A stretch of DNA of 64,000 nucleotides from Prosthecobacter algae (lineage in GTDB: Bacteria > Verrucomicrobiota > Verrucomicrobiia > Verrucomicrobiales > Verrucomicrobiaceae). The DNA lies in NCBI RefSeq assembly GCF_039542385.1, contig NZ_BAABIA010000003.1:124001-188000 (forward strand). The letters are read 5' to 3'. The translations under genes were made by a program, and so were the position numbers. The notes beneath the pieces are model-generated. The model worked only from the letters and a program-made list of their open reading frames with translations. It ran no database searches and had not been told where the DNA came from. Positions 11,301 to 17,272 of this stretch are shown one piece after another (the stretch's first letter is position 1; each line of letters starts with the position of its first letter).

Positions 11301-13064
11301 GGTGAAGCCCCCGTGAGCAGTGCAAATGTGGAAGTGGGCCTGGTGGATGCAGCCGAACGCACCCTCACCCTCGCCAGCGGCGGAGCCACCAAGCTTGAGG
11401 TAAAGACCGGCGGTGCAGGCCTGACCTATGCTTGGCAAAAGGATGAAACCGCCCTGGCCGCGACCGAACGCATCACAGGTGTAGACAAAAACATCCTCAG
11501 TCTGGCCAAGCCCCTGGGCGACGAAGACTCGGGCCTTTACCAACTTGTGGTTAGCGGCCCCGGCGGCACACTCACCACCCTGGGTCACCGGCTCAGCATC
11601 TTCACGGAAGCACCCGTCATCACGGAAAATCCTCCCCTCTTCCCGGCCGCCATCGTCGGGGGTGACTTCACGCCCTACACCATCCAGGTGGATCCTGCTC
11701 CCAAGAAGGCTCCTCTTTCCTACTCAGCTACAGGGCTGCCTCCAGGCCTGAAAATTGATGTCAAGACAGGCCGCATCACCGGCAGGCCAACAGCGGTTTC
11801 CAAAGATCCGCTCGGCTACCTAGTGAAGCTCACCGCCACCAACTCCAAAGGCAAAGCCACAGCCGAGGGACGGCTGATCGTCCAGGCCCTGCCAGAAAAC
11901 GTCATCGGCACCTTCGCAGCTCCGATTGGCCGGGAGGCCACGCTGAACGGCAACCTCGGCGGCCTGCTGGAACTGACAGTCACCAAAACAGGCGCCTACA
12001 CGGGCAAGCTGACCCTGGGTAGCACGGCCTTGGCCTTGAAGGGTGCCCTCATCGTGACGCCTGCCATCGGTGTGACGGCCAGCACGCAGACGATTCAGCA
12101 GACCGTCCTCCGCAAGGCCCTGCCTAGCCTGGACCTGACGCTCACCTTGGATGCCCCGAACAACCGCATCTCCAGCGGCCAGATCACGGATGGAACCGCC
12201 ACACTCAGCTTCACCGGCTGGCGCAATGTCTGGCTCGCCAAGACCCGTCCTGCCCCTACCGAACTGGGTGCCTACCACACCTTCACCCTGGAGATTCCCG
12301 AAGCATCCCTCGGCGTGGCCAGCATCCCTCAGGGAAGCAGCTACGGTTCCTTCACCGTGAAACCCGACGGCAAGCTGGCCATCGCCGGCAAACTCGCCGA
12401 CGGCGAAGCACTGACCTTCGCGGGCTTTGCAGGTCCGCAAGGAGAGATCGCCCTCTTCAAGACACTGTATAAAACCGTGGAGAAAGGCTCCGTCGCCGGA
12501 AGCCTGGACATCAACAAGCCCGACCTAGCGGGGACAGTCACCTGGAATCGTCCAGCCACACCCTCTGACAAACATCGCGTCTATCGCTCAGGCTTCCCTG
12601 GCATCCTCACACTGACGGCCATCGGAGGCGAATACACCGCCCCAATCTCGCCGCTGGTCTTCCTAGACCAAGCTGCCGGGAGCAACGTCACCCTGGGCTT
12701 CCAGGAAGGCGGCATCGAGGCCCTCGTGCCATCACCTGAGGTGCTGGACATCGTAGTGAGCATCGGCGCCAAGAGCAAAACCACCGTGCCCCTCAGCACC
12801 ACCAACCCCAGCAAGGTCACCCTGACCCTGACGGAGAAGACCGGTGTCATCAAAGGGAGCTTTAACCTCGAGAACCCCAACCCCCTGCCCACAGGCAAAC
12901 CGGCCATCATCAAACAAGCCATCAAGTTTGAAGGCATCGCCATCCGCACCGCCGAGGGGCCCAAAGCAGTAGGCTTCCAGCTCATCCAGCAGCTCCCCAG
13001 CGAAGCCTCACCCACCGCTACCCTCACCCCGGTCCTTTCCGGTCAGGTCACATTGGAACCCTGA
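5313..13064 (+). CDS. Giant secreted protein: PATR beta-strand repeats plus Ig-like domains
   Basis: A 2583-residue protein starting at the ATG at 5313, where a signal peptide (MKLPHILRPLLFLSLGLPLL) begins. Residues about 30-1650 hold at least seven autotransporter-associated beta-strand (PATR) units of the type KTGxGTWTLSGxNxFTGxxxVxAGTL, for example near 6340, 7090, 7310, 8020, 8750 and 9580. From about residue 1665 come five Ig-like domains (TYQWRKNGT and SYRWRKNGT motifs) and a putative-Ig (He_PIG) domain with GLPPGLKID. The last 390 residues form a beta-rich module also found in the protein at 27921. There is no C-terminal beta-barrel, no PEP-CTERM tail and no catalytic motif. It is probably a surface-exposed or released adhesin or filament; the role is inferred from architecture only. 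Confidence 0.88.
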   Translation: MKLPHILRPLLFLSLGLPLLSPAVDVLKTWDGDANNALNNASNWNNEQRPTFGAAANTDALLFPGTGTGVVNVNLDATSKSIIVSGGLGYTFQGAFPLRLGDTSTGTVQPNSGFFINNSTANLALTTTGGVFFSFGKLDAAGSTISVGANSFIDIGNGAATTGRNLIITGPNNVTISGLISGLGSQTSQGGHLIKQGPGSLLLNGSSAAWNGRIFLEEGSIRINRATSLGSAAGDTVLGGGLSTGRLEISGSIALDEPLVISGRSSADAPLLVNLSGNNLLTSPLLLNTGATEYALRSDAGTVTVQGAIDYGDSVGATTLHLQGAGAGQIAGIIGAGGDALGITKTGLGTWTLSGANAFTGPVQVNAGRLDLTTAHAAENAITVADGATLGLQVTVPGQSVEATSVSLSGTSDAALAFDLGSLGNPSVPVLKTSALSVTGVVGVTLKGGGLSIGQIPLLDYEGSIGGAGFAGLQLAEVPARVTASLVDDSLNGLVLLNVTGFDLPRWTGEINAVWDINDGTGTGTTNWREVNSGALTRYLQGTSATDSVVFDDTASGPTTVTLSGPLTPASVLVSNSDKTYTFDGPGNLEGPGSLTKNGTGSLILLNTTASTYTGTTTINAGTVQVGDGITALAGSLGNGPIINTGTLLLNRPDAYTLSGAISGAGSIIKLGAGTTTLSGNSSFTSELQVNAGTLRLANANALGDTAGATVVADGAALDLNGQLLPEDEIVRISGQGIAQSGALINTGAGGAGVGLKKLVLTGPATLGGSARWDIRESPGGVNANGHDVTKTGSNVIQWHNIGETHLGNLFINGASSRLTLAGNTTAGDRPGEIRIESGAQLGLEDSTVPVTKPIFADLATINATGGTTNVISSTINITNGLTVNAATSTEIVLAGKITGNGRLTKTTTGIVKITNDANDYSGTTTISQGAFWIGNDGPTGNLPPGEIINNGNLIFRRSGAPLVISQKISGIGQISLPDAIPNSNDYVVTLSGDNTFEGNVTIRRAFLKITNSNALGKTLPPAAEGEPAPTKLVDISTARRPTLILDGSAGDITLAPTILFTTSSDGPAGAILNQAGNNVIQGSIDLTNGGGGNTRILVAGDTLTLAGPVRSAAAATSTRGLLLDGVGSGFVTGILSNGGPFALTVQKLGTGTWVLDAANTYTGNTTVTAGTLKIGANGSLANSPNIDLATEGVLDVTDIPGGLALAANQSLRGTGTLQGSLTLGSNAFLNPGSGAVAGSVRITQNLTLQGGTFQVAITPPPAEGAPFNDAVSVGGDLVIASPSSIELGSTGVLLNGSYRLINYTGSLTGDAANLTLINPTRYITALDFSTPGVVQLNVGGTAGNLVWSRNGTTNVWDRTTPGIWNAGTELFYQSDAVTFDDSSTNPNVTLTGVLTPSSVVVSATQNYVFGGTGSIGGFTGLTKSGTGSLTLNTAHSFTGKVKITAGSIILGTGGRLNGTRWIEVDEGALLDAQAVVAGITFGGTVESRIISGRGTLNGSYIINGLAGIHPGTSSLEGDISTAGDGIGILNFGGNLTLGAAALPGFPRVTLRLAGPTGQVANPLDTPSLATFGSTVPTQHDHLAIAGILALDAGSTIRIELAEGYTPALGDVFNLANWSSLNTDADANGTGFNPLLLTDLELPALPVGLYWNRSLFVTDGLLFISPEPPVVGDIQFTPAATVNPGTEITASATVTGLEPYTYQWNFNNTPIPNATGATRTFTASEAAQGSYTVTVTNPAGFTTSVPAVLTVNDPVTFADTPDNVTLNPGADAVFTVQATGTGPFTYQWRKNGTLIPDETEDTLSVLSVTEENQGDYQVAVTNVVGTRLSDPATLLVNDPVTFTIPPAPQGALVGGSATFSVQVAGTGPFSYRWRKNGTDLPGEAASLATFTLSNLALSDEGAYSVRVTNIVGTTISEPAALVVAGDTPKIISLTPHQLRSVGTNVVLQVQAVGQPPLTYQWYLGSAKVAGGTAAQLSLNNAQLKNAGTYRVDVSSGGEAPVSSANVEVGLVDAAERTLTLASGGATKLEVKTGGAGLTYAWQKDETALAATERITGVDKNILSLAKPLGDEDSGLYQLVVSGPGGTLTTLGHRLSIFTEAPVITENPPLFPAAIVGGDFTPYTIQVDPAPKKAPLSYSATGLPPGLKIDVKTGRITGRPTAVSKDPLGYLVKLTATNSKGKATAEGRLIVQALPENVIGTFAAPIGREATLNGNLGGLLELTVTKTGAYTGKLTLGSTALALKGALIVTPAIGVTASTQTIQQTVLRKALPSLDLTLTLDAPNNRISSGQITDGTATLSFTGWRNVWLAKTRPAPTELGAYHTFTLEIPEASLGVASIPQGSSYGSFTVKPDGKLAIAGKLADGEALTFAGFAGPQGEIALFKTLYKTVEKGSVAGSLDINKPDLAGTVTWNRPATPSDKHRVYRSGFPGILTLTAIGGEYTAPISPLVFLDQAAGSNVTLGFQEGGIEALVPSPEVLDIVVSIGAKSKTTVPLSTTNPSKVTLTLTEKTGVIKGSFNLENPNPLPTGKPAIIKQAIKFEGIAIRTAEGPKAVGFQLIQQLPSEASPTATLTPVLSGQVTLEP

Positions 13065-13131
13065 CGGACTGCCCGGCAGAAACACACTCCCGCAGCTACC
13101 CACACAGGACGGCGGAAAAGAAATGAAATAG

Positions 13132-13172
13132 CCAGCCATTGGAACTTCACAGGCCAATGGCTGGTTCATTTT
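13132..13172 (+). terminator. Probable terminator hairpin after the giant gene
   Basis: CCAGCCATTGG (13132-13142) pairs with CCAATGGCTGG (13154-13164) over 11 bases with an 11-base loop, followed by the T-rich TTCATTTTC. It lies about 70 bases after the stop codon of the giant gene. The T-run is interrupted, so confidence is moderate. Confidence 0.6.
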
Positions 13173-13579
13173 CAAAAGGCATCAGCTCCAGTTCTTCCCG
13201 GATCCTTGATCACCACCCGCGCAATGGCGGACCTGTTGACTGATTAAGGCCCCCAGGGCTTGAGACGCATCGCGATGCATCTTTCCCCAGCCGCAGAGCG
13301 GCGGCCGTATCTTAGCCGCGCCTTTCAAGGCACCATTTTGGCCCGAGCACCGCCTTCACTCATCGCGTCGCAGCGCGACACCCGAACAGGCGCAATTTCA
13401 CCAATCCATCACGATAAATCGTATCATACGCAGGCCTTCCCGCCGCCACAGCCTAACTAATGATACAAAAAAACGAGAATCGCCTGAAGCCAGCTCCGCT
13501 CCGCCAGCCTCCCTCCATCCGCCCCCTCCGGCTGCAAAGATATGTTGCAATCATTTAGTTTGACCTGAACAATTCAGCC
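13173..13579. other. Intergenic region with an interspersed repeat copy
   Basis: No credible gene is seen in this stretch. It contains one copy of a short repeat (core 13290-13331) that recurs inverted at 31209-31250. The last 100 bases are the likely promoter region of the XRE regulator. Confidence 0.5.
13290..13331 (+). repeat. Interspersed intergenic repeat, copy A
   Basis: The 42-base core begins GCCGCAGAGCGGC and ends GCCTTTCAAGGC. By eye about 36 of 42 positions match the reverse complement of 31209-31250. Similarity fades but continues downstream (CGCGTCGCAGCGCGACA against GCATAGCGTCGCACGAA). Both ends of the core are themselves inverted repeats, as in REP or MITE-like elements. Both copies lie between genes. 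Confidence 0.72.
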
Positions 13580-13948
13580 ATGACCGCTGAACAAATTCGC
13601 ACCTACCGCGAGTCCAAAGGACTCACGCAGAGCCAGTTTGCCAGCATGCTTCGTGTCTCCCCCACCGCCGTCACCCAGTGGGAAAAAGGCCAGGCCCCCT
13701 CCGGTCCCGCCTCCCTCCTGCTCGAGCACCTCATTGAGGGCACCCCCCTCTTCAGTTCCGGCGGCGATGCCGACTGGGACATGCCCCTCACCCTCAAGGA
13801 GTGGGAGGAGCTGGAACGCCGCCGCGTCCTCGCCGGCTTCCTCTCCGTGCGCGACTACATGATCTTCCTCGTCCGCCAGGAAATGCGCAACAGCCCTGCC
13901 AAACTCGCGGAATCCACCGCCAAAAAGCGCGGCAGCAAAAAGGACTGA
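13580..13948 (+). CDS. XRE-family helix-turn-helix regulator
   Basis: A 122-residue protein with an N-terminal HTH_3 domain at about residues 4-50: the segment GLTQSQFASMLRVSPTAVTQWE carries the usual LTQxxFA recognition pattern. The rest is a charged helical tail (LKEWEELERRRVLAG) ending in a lysine-rich segment, which may mediate dimerisation. The layout resembles single-domain regulators and antitoxin-like proteins that recognise their own promoters, but no toxin gene is adjacent. A perfect LexA-type palindrome follows 82 bases after its stop and belongs to the next gene. The regulated genes are not evident. Confidence 0.85.
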   Translation: MTAEQIRTYRESKGLTQSQFASMLRVSPTAVTQWEKGQAPSGPASLLLEHLIEGTPLFSSGGDADWDMPLTLKEWEELERRRVLAGFLSVRDYMIFLVRQEMRNSPAKLAESTAKKRGSKKD

Positions 13949-14030
13949 CGAGGCCCGGCAATCCCAGCCGCCTCTCCCTTCCCATTCAGATTTCCCCAGG
14001 GGGGCTGAAAGCTTCATTTTCCTTAAATAA

Positions 14031-14044
14031 TGTTCAATAGAACA
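14031..14044. promoter_or_regulatory. LexA-type operator TGTTC-N4-GAACA
   Basis: TGTTCAATAGAACA is a perfect palindrome of the form described for verrucomicrobial LexA. It sits 70 bases upstream of the ribbon-helix-helix-like gene at 14115. The first T lies in an AT-rich setting (TTAAATAA immediately before), consistent with overlap of a promoter. It is one of three such sites in the window. Confidence 0.72.
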
Positions 14045-14114
14045 CATTGGACAAAGGGCATTTGCTCGCCATATTCACACATTCTCTCGGATACACCACC
14101 TGCATCGATTCCCT

Positions 14115-14399
14115 ATGGCCTCTAGCACCCGCTCCCTCAAGCTTCCTCCAGATCTTCTCGACGTCGCCGAAAAACGAGCCCGCCTTTTGGGTTATCCTTC
14201 CTGGTCCGCTTACGTCAAAGGACTCATCCGTTACGATGCCCTCTGCCAGGGCCCCCACAGCATCACCCTGCCCTGGGCAAACTTGCCCCTGGTCGAACAG
14301 GACCGAGTGGACGCCAAGCTCCTCAAGCTCACCGAAAGCGGCGTCGGTGTCCGCGGCCAGTTGCTCAAACGCATCCTTCAGGGCGAGGACAAACTGTGA
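14115..14399 (+). CDS. Small ribbon-helix-helix-like protein
   Basis: A 94-residue protein. The N-terminal half (SLKLPPDLLDVAEKRARLLG followed by a hydrophobic YVKGLIRYD helix) has the strand-helix-helix pattern of Arc/MetJ-type DNA-binding proteins. This assignment is by eye and not certain. The C-terminal half is charged and ends in LLKRILQGEDKL. It stands alone between the XRE gene and a convergent acetyltransferase. The perfect LexA-type operator 70 bases upstream makes it a candidate member of the SOS regulon. No toxin partner is present. The function is unknown. Confidence 0.65.
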   Translation: MASSTRSLKLPPDLLDVAEKRARLLGYPSWSAYVKGLIRYDALCQGPHSITLPWANLPLVEQDRVDAKLLKLTESGVGVRGQLLKRILQGEDKL

Positions 14400-14414
14400 T
14401 TTACCTCCCGCCCG

Positions 14415-15089
14415 CTACTCCAGCAGCATCGGCTTCTCCGGCGGCAGCTCACTCAGGTCGGGATACGGCACCTGGGCCAGCTTCAGGTAGTGTTTTACCC
14501 GCCGGATGCCTTCCGCATTCACCGCCATGAGCGCCAGCGGGTGTTTCCCTTTCTCTTCATCTTCCCAAAACGTCGGCTGCGGCTCAAAACCAAACTGTCG
14601 GTAGTATGGCAGCGCCGCCTTGACGGTGGCGATCTGAATTATCGTATCCGTGCGGATCAGCGGCATCTGCACGATCCGGGCAAAAAACAGCAGCCTCCCC
14701 ACCCCCATCTTCTGATAGGCCGGGTGCACCAGCCCAAAGACCAAGATCGCGTGATTGGGATGATTCAGCAGATAGCCGCCGCAGCCGATCACCTGCCCAT
14801 CCACCTCCGCCACCAGATTCCTCTCCGGCACCGTTTGCAGGTATTCGATCTGGGCCTCCGCCGTCCCACGCGGGAAGCGGCCCGGCGCATTCAGGTCACA
14901 CAGCATTCGGCACGCCTCAAAGTCACTTTCACGGTACTGCCTCAGCCGCACTCCCCGCAGGCGCGGGCTTTTCATCTGCACCTCCATCAGATAGCGGGGC
15001 AAAGGCAGCCGCAGGGCCAGCCACACATGATCCCAGGCATGCAGCAAAGTCTCTCGCCAATTACGCCGGGGCACAGGGAGAGCAGACAT
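14415..15089 (-). CDS. GNAT-family N-acetyltransferase
   Basis: A 224-residue protein from the ATG at 15089; a GTG at 15110 is the only longer alternative. The acetyl-CoA binding motif A is visible as VHPAYQKMGVGRLLF, with the Q/RxxGxG/A signature QKMGVG at 126-131. It is preceded by the strand VIGCGGYLL and followed by the PYYRQFGF motif B segment. The family transfers an acetyl group from acetyl-CoA to an amine. The N-terminal 45 residues, which include a hydrophobic LALRLPLPRYL stretch, are not part of the standard domain. The substrate cannot be read from the sequence. It lies upstream of neither a regulator nor a pathway gene. Confidence 0.85.
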   Translation of the reverse strand: MSALPVPRRNWRETLLHAWDHVWLALRLPLPRYLMEVQMKSPRLRGVRLRQYRESDFEACRMLCDLNAPGRFPRGTAEAQIEYLQTVPERNLVAEVDGQVIGCGGYLLNHPNHAILVFGLVHPAYQKMGVGRLLFFARIVQMPLIRTDTIIQIATVKAALPYYRQFGFEPQPTFWEDEEKGKHPLALMAVNAEGIRRVKHYLKLAQVPYPDLSELPPEKPMLLE

Positions 15090-15137
15090 GACGGGGAGAT
15101 TATTCAACACTTATTGTTAGGCTCTTCCAGCCCTCAG

Positions 15138-15788
15138 TCAGCCCAGCACACCTCGCACCGCCGCCGCCAGGGCCTGGCCCAGTTTCAGGTGCTCTCCGGC
15201 CTCCAGATGCACGCCATCTACCGGACTGGTTTCCACCACCTCCTGGCTGTTAAAGAACCCGCATTTCAATGAAGCCGCCAGCGCCTCGTAATAACGTGGA
15301 AACTGCGCACTCCGCGCTGCTCCATTCGGAATCTTGGCCTCCACATCCGGCATCCCCGAAAGGTCCCCCACCAAGGGCGGGCAGACCAGCAGCAGTTGCG
15401 GTGGGCGATTTCCCAGCCCCGCATCGCTCGCCAGGATCATCCGTGCCAGCACCCCTGCCCCGGCGGCGATTTCACCCGGCGGCACATGGAAGGTGCTCTT
15501 CAGATCATTCGTCCCCAGCATCAGGATCACAAGGTCTAGCGGCTTCTGGCTTTCCAGGCAGGCGGGCAGGTAGTCCTTGCCCTTCCGGCAGATGTTCAGC
15601 GGGTCTTCATGCACCGTCGTCCGGCCATTTTGCCCTTCCTCAATGACTTTAAAATCCGCCCCCAACTCCCGGGCCAGCACCCCCGTCCATCGCACCTCGG
15701 GCCCATGCCGCCTCGGATACGGGGCCGTCATGCTCGCCGGGTCATATCCCCAGGTATTCGAGTCGCCAAAGCAAAGGATCGTTTTCAT
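15138..15788 (-). CDS. SGNH/GDSL-family esterase (arylesterase-like)
   Basis: A 216-residue hydrolase with all four SGNH blocks: FGDSNTWG with nucleophile Ser10, glycine and asparagine oxyanion residues in GQNG (52-55) and GTND (92-95), and DGVHLE with Asp191 and His194. The pattern and length are closest to the TesA/arylesterase branch that hydrolyses short acyl or aryl esters. There is no signal peptide, so it acts in the cytoplasm. The gene is 48 bases upstream of the acetyltransferase start and may share its transcript. It is the first of three SGNH-fold proteins in this window. Confidence 0.9.
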   Translation of the reverse strand: MKTILCFGDSNTWGYDPASMTAPYPRRHGPEVRWTGVLARELGADFKVIEEGQNGRTTVHEDPLNICRKGKDYLPACLESQKPLDLVILMLGTNDLKSTFHVPPGEIAAGAGVLARMILASDAGLGNRPPQLLLVCPPLVGDLSGMPDVEAKIPNGAARSAQFPRYYEALAASLKCGFFNSQEVVETSPVDGVHLEAGEHLKLGQALAAAVRGVLG

Positions 15789-15837
15789 TCGTCCCCGACT
15801 TTCCCCTCATCTCCGCAGCGTGCAAGCGCCGCCCCCT

Positions 15838-17139
15838 TCACTCCTTGAATTCTTTCAGATCCGGGATGCGGGTAAAGGCGATCTTCGTCCCCGAAAACGT
15901 CTTCACCAAATCCGGCGCAAACCCCAGCGCGATGCTGTCGCGGCCGAAATCCTGATTGATGTCGTCCATGATCTTCGAAAGCCGGTTCCGCCTCTCCACA
16001 TCTCCTGAAACGCTGCCGCCCATCATGGAAAAAAGGTCCAGTTGCACCGGTTGCTCATTGGACTCCAGATCCATCAGCGTCACCCCGATCTTCTTGATCC
16101 GGTGTCCGGGAAGCTGGCCCAGCGCCCGCTCCCAAAGCACTTCCAGGCTCTTCGTCAGAGCATAGCTGTCTGATACGGGTGAAAACTTCATGTGCGCCTT
16201 GCCCTTCGCCCCGTTCTCCGTGCGCAGGCTCAGGTACAGCTCGCTCGCTCGGTGCTTGGCACGCCTCAGTCGGCTGGCTGTTTTTAAAAGCAGACGTTGC
16301 GCCACCACCGCCGCCTCCGGGGGATTCCTAAACTCCGGCGACAGCACATGGCTATGGCCGATGCTCTTCGGCGGCACATTCTCCATGTCATCGAAATCCC
16401 CATCCAGCTCGCCCCCATGCAGGTGCCGCCAAAAACGCTCTCCACCCACCCCACCCCAGGCCTGATGCAGCACCGCTGGGCTGGCGTTCCAAAGATCTAA
16501 AAAGGTTTCGATTTTGCACTCATGCAGGCGCGGTTCCATGCGGCGGCCAATACCAGGCAAGTCCGTCAATTTGAGGTGCGCCAGCCGTCCCGGCATGTCC
16601 TCCAGACGAATGATCTCCAGTCCATCGGGTTTGGTGAGATCGCTCGCCACTTTGGCTAAATAACGGTTCGGTGCGATGCCGATGGAGCACGTGATCACCT
16701 GCCCCACATTCTTTCGCAGCCCGGCCTTGATCCGGCGCGCAATGTCCAGCGCAGCGGCCTCATTCGCTCGCTTGTCATCCAGCAGCAATCCCACTTCATC
16801 AATCGATCCCACCACCTGGACAGGCCAGTGCAGTTCCACCTCATCCTTGATCTTTTCGTGGTATTCCACGTAGCGCTCATGGCTCGCCTCCACCAGGACC
16901 AAACTGGGGCACATCCGCTTCGCTTCTCCCACATTGGTCCCCGTCTTGATGCCAAACTTCTTCGCTTCCTGGCTCGCCGCGATAGCGCAGGTATGGTCAG
17001 ACATCAGCGGCACCACAATCACCGGTTTCCCCCGCAAATAGGGCCGCTCCTGCTGCTCCACACTCGCAAAGTAACTGTTCAAATCCACGAACAACCAGCG
17101 CGGACGCGTGGCAATGGGAGATGACGGGGAGGACGACAT
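15838..17139 (-). CDS. Y-family (UmuC/DinB-like) translesion DNA polymerase
   Basis: A 433-residue protein from the ATG at 17139; an upstream TTG would add six residues. It has the Y-family layout: an N-terminal active-site motif VDLNSYFASVEQ (Asp19), the YECA-like region AIAASQEAKKFGIKTG, catalytic SIDE at 112-115, the helix-hairpin-helix TDLPGIGRRME in the thumb, and a little-finger domain. QLDLF at 366-370 is a perfect beta-clamp binding motif. The residues after SIDE (VGLLL) differ from the usual AFLD or AYLD. The enzyme copies past DNA lesions. A perfect LexA-type operator lies 28 bases upstream of its start, as expected for a damage-induced polymerase. Confidence 0.93.
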   Translation of the reverse strand: MSSSPSSPIATRPRWLFVDLNSYFASVEQQERPYLRGKPVIVVPLMSDHTCAIAASQEAKKFGIKTGTNVGEAKRMCPSLVLVEASHERYVEYHEKIKDEVELHWPVQVVGSIDEVGLLLDDKRANEAAALDIARRIKAGLRKNVGQVITCSIGIAPNRYLAKVASDLTKPDGLEIIRLEDMPGRLAHLKLTDLPGIGRRMEPRLHECKIETFLDLWNASPAVLHQAWGGVGGERFWRHLHGGELDGDFDDMENVPPKSIGHSHVLSPEFRNPPEAAVVAQRLLLKTASRLRRAKHRASELYLSLRTENGAKGKAHMKFSPVSDSYALTKSLEVLWERALGQLPGHRIKKIGVTLMDLESNEQPVQLDLFSMMGGSVSGDVERRNRLSKIMDDINQDFGRDSIALGFAPDLVKTFSGTKIAFTRIPDLKEFKE

Positions 17140-17166
17140 AACCCGACCCTGACACAATCTTCAAAA

Positions 17167-17180
17167 TGTTCAAGAGAACA
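17167..17180. promoter_or_regulatory. LexA-type operator between polymerase and helicase
   Basis: TGTTCAAGAGAACA is a perfect TGTTC-N4-GAACA palindrome in the divergent gap between the Y-family polymerase and the helicase. It is 27 bases from the polymerase start, a position that would block its promoter. A damage-inducible polymerase as neighbour strongly supports a LexA role. Confidence 0.85.
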
Positions 17181-17272
17181 CTATTTCTGTGATGGCTAAA
17201 AACCACCAATTTCGTGCGCCAGCCACGATCCAGGATTGCCCAACCCTCCCCCCTGGGGAAACTAGGCCCTGA

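Noticed and set aside
5313-13064. Splitting the giant gene into several genes
   Set aside because: The frame is uninterrupted over the whole length and repeats keep phase, so a single protein is the simplest reading.
13260-13460. A 66-codon open frame between the giant gene and the XRE regulator
   Set aside because: It is built from the interspersed repeat sequence and has no protein-like pattern.
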